Assembly (NCBI GenBank): GCA_030844895.1
Contig: CM061227.1
Span: 76,806,575 to 76,870,574, forward strand
Length of the DNA stretch: 64,000 nucleotides
Direction of reading: 5' to 3'
DNA from: Ambrosia x helenae
Taxonomy: Eukaryota; Streptophyta; Magnoliopsida; Asterales; Asteraceae
Below the pieces are notes generated by a model, which ran no database searches, was not told the DNA's origin, and saw only the letters and a program-made list of their open reading frames with translations. The position numbers and the translations under genes were made by a program. Below are positions 34,384 to 47,053 of this stretch, piece after piece; the stretch's first letter is position 1; each line of letters starts with the position of its first letter.

Positions 34384-36018
34384 ATGTCGACTGGATCATC
34401 CAATAATCATGGTCGTCAATCTGAACCACTGGTTGAACCCGCTTGTCATAGTGAACCCGTAACCGTAGGAGATGATGTAATTGATCGAATAGCAATGCGA
34501 GTCGTGGAAATTCTCGCCAACGCACGAGGACATGAACGTCCGTATTCTGAAAGGTCTGTTCAATCCGAAAGAAGCATCGCACACACACCAACTCCGCAAG
34601 AAAAACATCGACAAGAAGAGAAGACAGGTGATCTTAAGATAACTAAGACTAGAGAAGCGGAAATCAGTAGAGAATGCAACTATAAGACCTTCATTTCATG
34701 TAACCCTCCCACCTTTGATGGGAAGAAAGGTGCTATTGAGGCACACGAATGGCTAAGTGAAGTAGAAGCCATTCTAGATGTTAGTGATTGTCATGAAAGG
34801 AATAAAGTTAGGTTTGCTGTTCACTTGTTCAAATCAGAAGCCTTGTTTTGGTGGAGGATACAAAAGCAAACTAAAGGTGATGATTTAGCCAATCTCCTAA
34901 GTTGGAAGGAATTCTCTGAACTCTTTTCACAGTATTTCTGTCCACCAAGTGAGACGGACAGGATTGAAATGGAATTTCTACACCTTAAGCTCGGAGATAA
35001 GACTTATCGGGAATATGTCACCAAGTTCAACGAAATGTCTAGATTGGTGCCTCATCAGGTAACAACAGAGGAGAACCGTATTAGGAGGTTTGTTTGTGGA
35101 CTACCTTCAGACTACCGCACATTTATCAAGGCAACCAAACCAACCACCTATTCTGAAGCAGTAGAAGCCGGGGCAACCATCGCTGCTGAGATACAACAGA
35201 AGAAAACCCCAGACCCTACTCCAAAAAGGAAATGGGACAACTCCCAAGACCAGAGGAAGACCAACTACAGGGATAATAAGAGGCAACAGGGGCCCCCACC
35301 TAGGTGCTCAACGTGTGGAAAGGGGCATTTTGGTCCATGTAATCCACTATTCTGTAGAAACTGTAGCAAACAAGGACATCACACTCGGGAGTGTAAACAG
35401 CCTCGTGCATGTTTTAACTGTGGAGAAACTGGTCATTATAGTGAAAACTGTCCTAAGAAAAAGGAAGAACCCAACAGGGGAAGAGGGAGAGCTTTTGTTC
35501 TGAACGCCGAAGAAGCTCGCAGGAACCCAGATGTTATAACAGGTACATTCCTCATAAACAACTTCTATGCTAAAGTGATGTTCGATACTGGTGCTGATAA
35601 AAGTTTTATATCTGAGCAATTTAGAGTTTTGATTAATCAAATTCCCTGTAAGTTAGATAAACCCTTTATAGTAGAATTAGCAGATGGAAGGGAAGAAGAA
35701 ATTATTGATGTAATTAAGCATTGTACTATCCTGGTTAATAGTACTTCAGCGCCTATAGACCTGTTGCCAATGAAACTTGGAGAATTTGATATAGTAATAG
35801 GGATGGACTGGTTAGCCAATCGCCAAGCTCAGATATTGTGTGATAAGAAGCAAATCCGAATTAAGGACCCTCAGGGGAAGACCGTGATAATCCATGGGGA
35901 AAAACCTAGCAAACCCGTAAGTTTCATTACCTGCATAAAAGCATCTAAGTGTATACAGAAAGGCCATCTCGCTTACCTAGTGGATGCCTTGGAAACTAAG
36001 GAAGAAAAAAAAACTTGA
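34384..36018 (+). pseudogene. Gypsy B gag and aspartic protease
   Basis: The start at 34384 (MSTGSSNNHGRQSEP) is the first ATG with a long open frame after the PBS. The retrotransposon gag domain spans roughly residues 110-240 (AHEWLSEVEAILDV, EFSELFSQYFCP, FLHLKLGDKTYREYV). Two CCHC knuckles follow (CRNCSKQGHHTREC, CFNCGETGHYSENC), then the protease with FDTGADKSFIS near residue 405. Gag forms the particle and the protease cuts the polyprotein. The frame ends at 36018 just after an A9 run (36005-36013), and the RT frame lies in another register across that run. A one-base indel in the homopolymer would explain the change, although programmed frameshifting at an A run is also possible. Confidence 0.9.
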
Positions 36019-38845
36019 AGAAATACCAGTAGTGTCCAAATTTTCTGAAGTATTCCCTAAAGATCTTCCTGGATTACCACCGGATAGACAAATTGAATTT
36101 AGAATTGACTTGTTCCCTGGAGCAACCCCTATTGCCAAAGCTCCGTATCGCCTAGCCCCGACTGAAATGAAAGAGTTAAAAACCCAACTCCAAGAGTTAT
36201 TGGACAAAGGATTCATACGTCCTAGCACGTCGCCCTGGGGAGCGCCCATTCTCTTTGTCAAGAAAAAGGATGGTTCAATGAGAATGTGTATTGATTACAG
36301 AGACCTGAATAAGATCACCATAAAGAATCGATATCCCCTCCCAAGGATTGATGATCTGTTTGATCAACTACAAGGTGCAAGTTACTTCTCAAAAATAGAT
36401 TTAAGATCTGGATACCATCAGTTGAAAGTGAGAGAAGAAGACATTTCAAAGACTGCCTTTAGAACAAGATACGGTCACTATGAATTCCTAGTAATGCCTT
36501 TCGGACTCACTAATGCACCATCCGCTTTCATGGACCTTATGAACCAAGTCTGCAAACCATACTTGGATCAGTTTGTGATTGTATTCATAGATGATATCCT
36601 TATTTACTCCAAGAGTAGAGAAACTCACGAAGAACATCTCCGGGCCATTCTTAAGTTATTGAAGGAAGAGAAACTTTATGCCAAGTTCAGTAAGTGTGAA
36701 TTCTGGACTAGGGAAGTTCAATTTTTAGGGCACGTGGTTAACGAAATGGGCATACAAGTGGACCCTGCAAAGATTGAAGTAATTAAGAATTGGGAGACAC
36801 CAAAGAACCCCATAGAGATTCGACGTTTCTTGGGCTTAGCAGGGTACTATAGAAGATTTATTCAGGATTTTTCTAAGATAGCAATGCCCTTAACAACTTT
36901 GACCCAGAAGAATACCCCATTTGTCTGGAGTAACAAGCAAGAAGAGGCTTTTAACCTTTTGAAGATGAAGCTATCTAGTGCTCCAGTATTTGCATTACCT
37001 GAAGGTACCGAAGATTGTGTGGTATATTGTGATGCTTCACACTATGGATTAGGGTGTGTGTTGATGCAAAGAGGGAAGGTTATTGCGTATGCATCTCGAC
37101 AGTTAAAAATTCATGAAAAGAATTACACCACCCACGACCTAGAACTGGGAGCGGTAGTATTTGCCCTCAAAATATGGAGACACTACTTATATGGTACAAA
37201 GTGTGTGATTTACACTGATCATCAGAGCCTTAAGTATATCTTTGAACAAAAGATGTTAAACATGAGACAGAGAAGGTGGATGGAGTTGTTGAATGACTAT
37301 GATTGTGAAATTCGTTACCATCCAGGAAAGGCTAATGTAGTGGTGGATGCCCTTAGTCGTAAGAACATAACAAAACCCCTAAGAATACGCGCATCAAGGA
37401 TTGAAGTGAGATTTAGTTTAATGGAGCAAATTAAAGATGCGCAGGCCCAAGCATTGGTCGATAAGCAGATTAATAAGGAAAGAATGGTAGGAAAACAAGA
37501 ACTTCTCGTTAAAGGGGGAGATGGAATATTAAGATTTCACAATAGAATTTGGATACCCGTTATGGGAGGACTAAGGGATAAGGTGATGGAAGAAGCGCAT
37601 AGATCTAAGTATACGATGCACCATGGTAGTACAAAGATGTATAAGGATATTCGGAGTGAATATTGGTGGCCAGGAATGAAAGAATCAATAGCTAAGTATG
37701 TGGAGATATGCCTGACGTGCTCACATGTCAAAACGGAGCATCAGAAACCTGCAGGATGTTTTATACAACCAGAGATCCCTTAATGGAAATGGGAGATGAT
37801 AACAATGGATTTCATTACTAAGCTTCCATGAACTAAGTCTGGGCATTATGCCATTTGGGTTATAGTAGATCGCTTAACTAAGTCTGCTCATTTCTTACCA
37901 ATGTGAGAAGATTACAAGATGGACAAATTAGCAAAGATTTATGTTAAGGAAATTGTTACTCGCCACAGTGTGCTTATATCCATCATATCAGACAAAGATA
38001 GTCGTTTTACATCCAGATTTTGGCAAAGCTTCCAAAAGGAATTGGGAACAAAAGTTAATTTGAGTATGGCATATCATCCACAAACCGACGGGCAAAGTGA
38101 AAGGACGATACAGACCCTAGAAGACATGCTCAGGGCATGTGTGATAGATTTTGGAGGAAACTGGGATGAACATTTACCACTAATAGAGTTTGCATACAAC
38201 AACAGCTATCACTCAAGTATTAAGGCTGCTCCGTTTGAGGCATTATATGGGAGGAAGTGTCGTTCGCTAGTCTGTTGGACTGAGATTGGTAAGAATCTGT
38301 TGGCTGGACCGGAGATCATTGAAGAGACTACCAATAAAATAGTACAAATTCGGGAACGGATGAAAGCTGCAAGAGATAGACAGAAAAGTTACGCTGATAG
38401 ACGAAGGAGACCCTTAGAATTTCAAGTTGGTGACAAAGTACTACTTAAGGTCTCGCCATGGAAAGGCATTATTCGGTTTAAGAAGAAAGGAAAACTAAGC
38501 CCACGGTATATTGGACCATTTGAGATAATAGAAAGAATTGGTCCAGTAGCATATAAGTTAAAACTGCCAGAGGAGTTACAAGGAATACATGACACATTTC
38601 ACGTGTTCAACTTAAGAAAATGTCTGGCAGATGAGTCACTAAAGATGCCTTGGCAAGACGTCCAGATCAACGACAAGTTGAATTTCATGGAGCGTCCCAT
38701 TCGAATCGTAGATCGACGAGTGAAGAAACTAAGAAATCGAGAGTTTCCGCTAGTACGAGTTAATTGGGATGCAAGGCAAGGACATGAAGAAACATGGGAA
38801 AAAGAAAATGAGATGAAACATAAATACCCATACCTCTTCACCTAA
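35984..38845 (+). pseudogene. Gypsy B RT, RNase H and integrase, three in-frame stops
   Basis: This is one frame with stops at 37781 (TAA), 37829 (TGA) and 37904 (TGA). RT shows the RMCIDYRDLNK, KIDLRSGYHQL, VMPFGLTNAP and FIDDILIYS motifs. RNase H has YCDASHYGLGCVLM and YTDHQSLKYIF. Integrase has the HHCC finger (HHGSTK then CLTCSHVK), the core (MDFITKLP, SDKDSRF, QTDGQSERTIQTLED), and a C-terminal GHEETWEKE phrase that resembles the end of the chromodomain seen in this lineage. The stops lie close together at the start of the integrase core, so integrase would be lost while RT and RNase H could still be made. Confidence 0.93.
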
Positions 38846-38866
38846 ATTTCGCGGATGAAATTTCTA

Positions 38867-38881
38867 TAAGGTGGGGAGAGT
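38867..38881 (+). promoter_or_regulatory. Polypurine tract of Gypsy B
   Basis: The purine-rich AAGGTGGGGAGAGT lies directly before the 3' LTR start at 38882. It is the expected primer site for plus-strand DNA synthesis. Confidence 0.85.
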
Positions 38882-41800
38882 TGTAACACCCCATTTTGTG
38901 ATCAAATAAAATAGAAATGGTTATGAAATTTATATTGTTGAATAATGAATAGCACAACTATTTGAGATATAAGAATCTAGTCGAACCGTTAGTATTATAA
39001 GAGACCGTTTAGTTATATTAACAAAATATATTATATTTAATCCTACTCTGTTTTTAATAAAACTTAGGTCAACGTGTAGATAAAAATCAACTCGTCTTAG
39101 TGGTATATTCGGAATTTAATAAAACGCTATAGTTTAGAAGTTATACGAGAAAAACGAGTGAAGCTCCTGAGCTAATTATAATAATATAATACTAATAAAA
39201 AAATTAAAATCCTAGAATCTAAATGTATGTAAGAAACGTGGCTGTGCATAATAAAAATGCATGATAGTATAGAATAAGTCACAATTGAAATCTTCACCAT
39301 GAAGATTCGTGATATTATATACTTATCTATAAAGAAAATAATAATATAAGAAAGAAGGCGAAAGGCGGTCAAGAGATGTTAGGCTATAAATAGGAGTTGT
39401 ACTTTATTTTGCCCATGGAAATTAAGAACTAGTCTTGTTATTAGTGGTCATCACGAAACGGCAAGAGTGAAACTTACACCAACTGACCTTAGACAAAATT
39501 CAGGCATCCTCATTTAAATTATGTCTAGATAGTTAGTATTATTATTATTATTATGTTTAGGTATTACTTTATTATTAGGAGTGGGTATTGGGTAGCCTAG
39601 CCTTAGTTAGGCATGGACTGATCACACATGCTTAAACAAGGCATTGTTAACCAATATTCAACCATGATAATAATTAGTTAGGCGTATCAGTACCTAACCT
39701 AGGATTATATAATTTTATCAGGACCCTGAGGTAGTACCTGATCAGACTAGCTGGTGTTAAGCTACTGTATAACAGGTGAGTTCTATGAATGTTTTCAAAT
39801 GTGAGCATGCTTGTCCAAACTGGTAATTGTTAATATTTCACTCATGACTGTTAGTACGCATGTATATAATCTAAATTTGAGCATCCATACACATGATATT
39901 TGTGGAACCCTTATACATGCCACTACGGTGGGATTTGTCGGTATTACACCTGTGTGTAATGGGCATTTACTTGTATGAGATGTTAGTCACAGGCCCGATG
40001 AGGGAGGCACCTAGTGAGAGTGTGGAGTGACTGTCACAGGCCCGGTGAGGGAGGCACCCAGTGAGGGTGTGGAGTGATTGTCACAGGCCCGGTGAGGGAG
40101 ACACTCAGTGAGGGTGTGGAGTGACTGTCACAGGCCCGGTGAGGGAGACACCCAGTGAGGGTGTGGAGTGACATTGGGTTATGACATGGGCGGGTACAAG
40201 TCATGAATGATGAAATTGTCACACCCTCAAATTTCCACTGCGGGGTTTATACCACGAGGCGCATGACATACCAGGATCCCATAGCCATAAGTCATAAGAA
40301 CGACTCTAATGCCCAAACCATTTAGTTCGTTATTGAAAATCACGTTTAGTGTTTACCAAAAAGTTCAGTTAAGTTGCGGAAGCGTAATTCAAACATAACC
40401 ATTTAAGTTCATGCGCAAAACAACGCGCCCAAAATAAAACCGTTGAATGCAAAGTAAAGTATAAGTTAAATAATGTTCACAACCCATGACACAATGATGC
40501 ATGTCCTATCGTGCTCCGAACCTAGAGACCTGCAAAAGCACGCTATCGTGTGTCAACATAAAGTTGGTGAGTTCACAAAGTAAGGTAAGTAAAAGTGTAG
40601 GTTTCCCAAACCAAGAAACAGTAGTTAGGTTTTCCCAAACCCAAAAGTAGTAATCAACAACCAAAACCAAGAACCAAGTACCACTAGTTCAGCGTATGCC
40701 AAGGGTAGCTAACCCATTCATGATAACTAAACAAAGATATACCGAATTGCTATTTGAACGATGCACTCGCCCCGCGAGCTGGTTTTTGCCTCCCATCATT
40801 GCCTATCAACAATGATAAAATCTAAGGTCGTAGTTCACGCCCGGCTCCCAGCACGGTGTGAGGTTTGTCAAACCTAATAGCGCTATCAACTAGTAACCTG
40901 CTTGCCACCCGGCAACTCATTCGGTAAATAGTGAAGGACTTCCGTGATAGAGTGTAGTTTAGTTCATCAAGGACACAGAGTGTGAAACTAGCAAGGTCCG
41001 ATTCCTCCCAGGAATCAACCCATCCAAAAACCCGAGATAAAAATAGTAGTCCCAAACATGGACTAGTACAGTAAGTAAGTTGTCTCCCCGAGACGCATGC
41101 TTTTGAGAAAAAGAGTAGTGGAACTCACCTTAGTATGCAAGCAAGTAAATCCAAATCCCAAAGTAGGGTGTGCTACCGACTCCCTATTACATATATCACT
41201 AAGTAAGTATATGTGTAATACCATTACACCATATAACCCGTTTGTCCAAGGCGTTTAAACGTTCAAAAGTGTGTATGTGACGCCTAGTGATTCTACATGC
41301 AATAGTAAACCCTACGGACTCGTTGGTGAATGTGTTGGTTATAATTAGTTTCTACATTCCGTATGTGTCTCAAACAAGTGTACTTCAGTTACACGTCAAT
41401 TCCATACCACCTAAGACCTCAATTAATCACATAAGCACATAATACACAATCTGTGTTCTCAGGACAGATTGTGCGCCATCAAAACGAATTTATTTAAAAT
41501 AGTAAATCAGTGAGTTAACCTCCCAAATTGTTACTGAATTTTCTTTGGGATTCACTCAACAATACCTATTTTTGTTTTGTCTTAAATCCAAACACAAAAA
41601 TAATTAAAATTCGTCTAATTCAGCTATGTTCAGAAAACCTTCCTAACAGGTCAGTTTGGTAGATAAATTCCCAAAAATTGTGTATTCATCCAAACGGGAT
41701 GAATCCACTTGGAAAACTCATATTACTCCAATATTAATCTTCTGTAAAAATTTCACAATCCAACTCTTTATAAAACTTAAGTTATGATGTTTCAAAGTTG

Positions 41801-43411
41801 ACTCAGTTTGATACCCGAAATTCTGACCTGACCTATTTTCAATGAAAATTCCAAAAACGACTCAACCGACGTCCAAAACACTTGATTTTACCCATTATGA
41901 AAAGCTAAGACCAAGTGTGATTCAACCATGCAAAGAAAATACCAAAATCATCATGTTAAGGTCGTGTTACAGCTCCTACAAGTTCGTCAAATCATTCTGT
42001 CCAGATTTTAGTTTCGCCTAAATCATACTTTAATCGACTACCGTGTGCATAAAAACAATCAACAAACATCAATCATCATTACCAAACATCCCTAATACTT
42101 ATTTTGATCAGATTCTACTACCAATCATGCAAAGATCACAACTTTAAAGACCAAAACATCAATAACTTGCGCAACAAGTATCCTATGATGTTACTAATCG
42201 TTTATTATCATGTTTAATCCGTTTAATCTTCAAAAGCTTCATGTTTTAATGATTATTAAAAACTTTCAGACCTGGACAAACTTTGTTACATGATTTTTAT
42301 AACAAAAACATAAGATAAAAGTGTAAGGAAACAAAGCTTATACCCTTAGCCCTTCGATTCGATCAACCGTGCGCCTTTGTAGCTTCCCAATTGATGATCT
42401 TGAGCCTTAGCAGGAGTTTTAGGGTTAATATTTCGTGTGGGGCAGTAAGGGGCGATTAGGGTTGAGTTTAGGGGTTGCATGGGGGTTAAGGATGCTTAAA
42501 TAGGTGTGTAAGTCGGTTAAGACTCGTCAGGCTTCTTCGAGCGCCCGCTCGGAATCTGTGAGCGCCCGCTCGGACTCTGTGAGCGCCCGCTCGGACTCTG
42601 TGAGCGCCCGCTCACAGGCCCTCGGCGCGCGCGGGTGGCCCGTTTCGTCTCCTGACGTGTTTTCCTTTGACACTTTCGTTATTTCGGACCGTAACAAGTG
42701 CAACCCCATGTGTTAAGACCCTAATCAACCTAATGGTCCACCTTTAACGATTTTTATTAAAGTATCCGATTTAAGTTCACGTAATCACATACGGTTTGCA
42801 CATATTTTCACAGCGTATCACAGAAGCACGTAATTGCAATCAATCTCAATCAGTTAACTCACAATTATTAAACTTCTTTGTTCACCAACGTCCGAGGTTC
42901 ACTAATCATGTATATAGTCTGGTAATTCCTCGAATTACCACTTCATGCAGTTATTACCCTATAACTGTGCGACGTGTGACTTAACTAGCTAACCCTAGTT
43001 AAGTAGAATGCATTGAATTAACTGTGCGACGTGTGACTTAACTAGCTAACCCTAGTTAAGTAGAACATGAAATTGCGGGGTATCACAGAAATGATGTGTT
43101 TTGCAACTTGTGTATATTCATGAACTCACCAGCATTGTCTGACGTCGTTTTAAGCATGTGTTACAGGTAGTGATGGCTAGTTCTTGTGCATGCTTTTTAT
43201 CATGAAGCAAGTGGAACAGTGGAATAGAATATGCTAGTTCGTGTGGTTTAATGGAAAAGTTACATCTTCAGCTAAGAATAGTTTATCAAACTTTGTACTA
43301 TTTAAGTTTCATCTTTTGTACCTCGAAGTTTACGTTAATGAAATAAGTGTTTCTTTTGTAAGTTGGTATCAATTGTCTATGGTGCATCCTTATCTGGGTG
43401 TGGGCGTCACA
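38882..43411 (+). repeat. 3' LTR of Gypsy B, split by a solo LTR
   Basis: The LTR reads as in the 5' copy from 38882 to 40216 and resumes at 43093 after the insertion and its duplicated GAAAT. It ends at 43411 with GGGCGTCACA. Only scattered substitutions and a small insertion (near 39525) separate the two LTRs. Confidence 0.93.
40217..43087 (-). repeat. Solo LTR (2.87 kb) nested in the Gypsy B 3' LTR, TSD GAAAT
   Basis: The ends are TGTCACACCCTC at 40217 and GGGGTATCACA at 43087. GAAAT is found at 40212-40216 and 43088-43092, and the uninterrupted site in the 5' LTR (near 33599) has GAAAT once. The orientation is opposite to the LTR at 14874. A motif array at 42535-42625 has four units with GAGCGCCCGCTC. 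A tandem duplication of about 54 bp lies at about 42966-43070 (both copies contain CTAACCCTAGTTAAGTAGAA). No internal region remains. Confidence 0.95.
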
Positions 43412-46165
43412 TAAATGGTGCATTTGGTACCGTACAAGTAGTGTCTCCAGATTTTTAATGCAAACACAACCGCACCCAATTCCAAGTCGTGGGTGGTATA
43501 GTTATTCTCGTAAACTTTCAGTTGACGAGAAGCATAGGCAATGACTTTGTCACGTTGCATCAACACACAACCGAGACCCTGTATAGATGCATCACAATAA
43601 ACCACAAAGTCATCTGTGCCCTCGGGCAACAATAAGATGGGAGCAGAACAAAGTTTAAGTTTTAGAGTTTGGAAGGCAGACTCTTGCGAATCACCCCAGT
43701 CAAACTTCTTGTCTTTCTAGGTAAGGTATGTGAGGGGTTGGGCAATCTTCGAAAAACCCTTAATGAATCGACGATAGTAGCTGGCTAGACCTAGGAACTG
43801 CCGCACCTCGGTTGGAGACTTTGGTGCTTCCCAGTCTTTAATGGCTGTTATCTTAGCAGGATCGACATGAATTCCCTTTTCATTGACTACATGACCAAGG
43901 AATTGAACCTCGCGTAACCAAAAGTCACACTTGGAGAATTTTGCGTACAATTGTTCTTGCCTCAAGAGCTCTAAAACCACACGCAGGTGTTCCTGGTGGT
44001 CCACCTCGTTCTTGGAGTAAATGAGAATATCGTCAATGAAAACAATTACGAACTTATCAAGATAGGGCTTGCAAACCCGATTCATCAAATCCATAAAAAC
44101 AACAGGTGCATTCGTGAGACCGAAAGGCATGACCAGGAATTCGAAGTGGCCATAACGAGTACGAAAGGCAGTCTTCGGAATGTCAGCTTCCTGCACCCTC
44201 AACTGATGATACCCAGACCTCAGATTTATCTTAGAATAAAAACTGGAGCCTTGGAGCTGGTCGAATAAATCGTCAATACGGGGAAGTGGGTAGCGATTCT
44301 TGATGGTCACCTTGTTCAGTTCCCGATAGTCGATACACATGCGAAGGCTTCCATCTTTCTTTTTGACAAATAAGATTGGAGCTCCCCACGTGGATGAACT
44401 AGGCCGAATGAATCCCTTTTCCAACAACTCCTGCAGTTGATTAGATAGTTCCTGCATCTCGGGAGGTGCAAGGAGGTAAGGAGCTCGTGCAATAGGTGTT
44501 GCACCGGGTGCAAGGTCAATGTTAAATTCAACCTGACGGTGAGGCGGGAGACCAGGCAAATCATCGGGAAACACGTCGGCAAAATCACGAACAACAGGAA
44601 TGTCCTCGATGCTTTTCTCATCATCAGATGAGACTGAAACAAGAGCTAAGATAGCGGAATACCCTTTACGCAAATACTTATAAGCCTTCATACATGAAAT
44701 GATACTCAAAGGAACACCACCTTTCTCGCCATGAACCAAAAGAATCTCTCCATTCGGAAGAGGAAGGCGAATGATTTTATCAAAACAAATGATTTCTGCT
44801 CGATATAAGGATAACCAATCCATACCTACTACAACGTCAAAACTACCTAAAGATACCGGCATGAGGTCGATAGGAAAACATAAACCAGAAAGTTCTAATT
44901 GGCGTCCCTTAAGAGTATGAGTTGCCTCAATTTTCTTACCATCAGCCAATTCAACTAAGTACTTAACCTCCAAAGGTGTTGGTACTATGTCTAGTAGCAG
45001 ACTAAACTCAACAGATATAAAACTCTTGTCGGCACCCGAATCAAATAAAACAGAGGCATAGCGATCGTTAAGAAGAAACGTACCAGTAACAATATCCGAA
45101 TCCTGGTGGGCCTCGCCCGACCCAATGACGAAGGCGCGCGCGTTCCTTCTGCCACCCCCGTTACCCCTGTCATTCCTCCCAGAATTCCCTTGCCTCAGTT
45201 TGGGGCAATCCTTCTTAAAGTGCCCTGCTTCACCACAATTGTAGCATCCCTGTTTTCCCCGAGGAGTAGTAGTGGTAGTAGTAGCAGTAGCAGTAGTAGG
45301 GGCAACCTCCTGTTGCTGAGCCGTCTGAAGATTCACCCTGCAGTTCTGGGCTTGATGCCCGTTCTTCTTACAACGGGTACAATAACTACAATTCCCAAGA
45401 TGATGGTACCCACAACGATCACACCTAGGCAGTTTCCCAGTATACCCACTCTGCCTCTGCTCAGAAGATGAACCCGTAGTCTCAAATTTCCTGGGTTGCT
45501 GCTGCTGAGGCTGAACTACACCCTTCCCCGTGCTCTCCCATTTCCTCTTGTTGCCATCAGAGGTCTTCACCACAGTACCCTTAGGAGGCAAAACACCCTC
45601 CTGAACCTTCTGTTTGGTTAGCCTATGAGCCAACCGAATGGTATCCTGAAGTGTAGCAGCATTATTCACGGTCACCAACCCGCGAACCTCTGGCACCAAC
45701 CCACTAATATAGAACTCAATAGCCTTATACTCAGGAGTCACAGAATCCGGGCACAAAAGGGCCAACTCATGATAACGAGTGGTATACTCCTCGACCTCAG
45801 ATCCCACCATCTGATAATTCCACAGCTCATGCTCCAAACTCTTAATCTCATCTTTGGGGCAATACTCCCTCTTCAAACGAAACACAAACTCGGTCCATGG
45901 CAACGCATGGGCCTCAAGTAAACTAATAGTCTGCACAGTCGAATTCCACCAAGTCAAGGCACGACCCTCGAATGTCCCTGAAGCATTCTTCACACGATAC
46001 TCCTCTGGGCAGTTACACATAGAGAAAGCTGACTCGAACTTCTCCAACCATCGAAGTAGTCCCACAGCTCCCTCAGTCTGAAGTTATAGGGCTTACAATC
46101 CTGAAACATCTTGTAAGTACAATGGACTGGAGGAGGTGGAGGTGGTGGAGGATGAAAAGCATTCC
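43390..46165 (-). pseudogene. Gypsy A gag C-terminal part, protease, RT and RNase H start
   Basis: In one minus-strand frame from 46065 the text gives gag (GLLRWLEKFESAFS, YTTRYHELALLCP), two knuckles (CTRCKKNGHQAQNC, CYNCGEAGHFKKDC), protease (FDSGADKSFIS), RT (RMCIDYRELNK, LRSGYHQLRV, FGLTNAP, FIDDILIYS) and, after a stop at 43717, RNase H (YCDASIQGLGCVLM). The frame is cut at 43417 by Gypsy B. Near 46080 a small indel separates it from the exon 46165-46083, which is in another frame. The product would be the gag-pol polyprotein. Confidence 0.92.
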
Positions 46166-46247
46166 CTGTTACAACAAGAAACACGGATCACAAAACGAAT
46201 ATCACGCAACAAAAGATAAGGAACGAGGGTAGGGGTAATTAAATTAC
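46166..46247 (-). other. Candidate 82-nt intron in Gypsy A gag
   Basis: On the minus strand the stretch begins GTAATTTAATTACC and ends TTGTTGTAACAG. Removing the 82 nt moves the reading from the upstream gag frame (46413-46248, MMSGRRGGR to QQGHGG) directly into the frame of NAFHPPPPPPPP and CTYKMFQDCKPYNFR. The length fits a short plant intron and the GT and AG ends are present. It could also be an insertion that broke gag. Confidence 0.55.
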
Positions 46248-46413
46248 CACCATGGCCCTGCTGGCCGGCCTGTTGTGCAGCAATAGCAGCTGCCACATGC
46301 TCCTGAATCAGATTATTCAGCTCAGCCTGGGTCATGCTAATGTTACCACGACCCCCATTGCGTCCACCGTCATTCCGATCATCAACGCGACCACCACGAC
46401 GTCCTGACATCAT
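46248..46413 (-). CDS. Gypsy A gag N-terminal segment (first exon if the intron is real)
   Basis: The start at 46413 (MMSGRRGGRVDDRNDGG) is followed by a short helical segment (AELNNLIQEHVAAAIAAQQ) typical of the first residues of Gypsy gag in this lineage. After that the frame runs into the candidate intron. It is part of the dead gag-pol unit and not a gene on its own. Confidence 0.65.
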
Positions 46414-47036
46414 CTGTCAAAGCCAAAGACAAGACATCAGGTTTTAGAACAACAACATGAAATCACAAGTAATAGAGTTAAGCCAGAGAACTGGATTCCA
46501 TCATGACTGTCGGATCAAACACAGAGTCCACCAAGATTTCCATGCATTTCAACTTAGTGCACCCGAAATGATAAGTCTCTCTACATGGTCCCTGAGGCGT
46601 GCTCCTAGCTTGACTTTCAAGCCACAAGGTACCCACGTTCTCGAATAGGTAAGAACTCCCAGGTGATAAAACACCTAAGATGTAAAACAACAAGTATGAG
46701 TATGCGATAATGTGTGTGAGAAAGTGTGTCCATTGGAGTATAGAAAGGGGAGATGTCCGAATCATGGACAAATCTCGGGAAGATGCCGAAGCCACTCCAA
46801 TGTACGCCACTGTTGTGCAAGGATAGTAAGCCTCTTCGTCTTCGGCACGAAGATGAAGAATAGAATAAGAATAAGAATAATAGATAGATGATGTAAGCAT
46901 AAATGATAATAATGAATGTGATACTAACACCCCGGCAATTCCCCACATGATATGATTTATATGAATATGACCGTCTAGTGTGTGCGACTTGGTTATAGAC
47001 TCGACTCAACATGCAGTCCTAGTTCACTATAACCAC

Positions 47037-47050
47037 TGGCTCTGATACCA
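47037..47050 (-). promoter_or_regulatory. Primer-binding site of Gypsy A
   Basis: The minus strand reads TGGTATCAGAGCCA next to the 5' LTR. The leader between it and gag (46414-47036) has no credible ORF. Confidence 0.88.
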
Positions 47051-47053
47051 ATC

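Larger units (their letters stand above)
32271..43411 (+). mobile_element. Gypsy B: plus-strand Ty3/Gypsy element inserted in Gypsy A
   Basis: The target site duplication is TAAAT (32266-32270 and 43412-43416), in the RNase H region of Gypsy A. The order is 5' LTR (32271-33921), PBS, gag, protease, RT, RNase H, integrase with a C-terminal chromodomain-like end, polypurine tract, and 3' LTR (38882-43411, itself split by a solo LTR). The two LTRs are nearly identical over long stretches (for example the first 600 bp), so the insertion is recent compared with the solo LTRs nearby. Pol still carries three stops and gag-pol a frame change. Confidence 0.95.

Noticed and set aside
46478..47012. Minus-strand open frames between the Gypsy A primer-binding site and gag
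   Set aside because: They have biased, non-protein-like text (runs of Y, S and I) and lie in the leader of the element. No homology was recognised.
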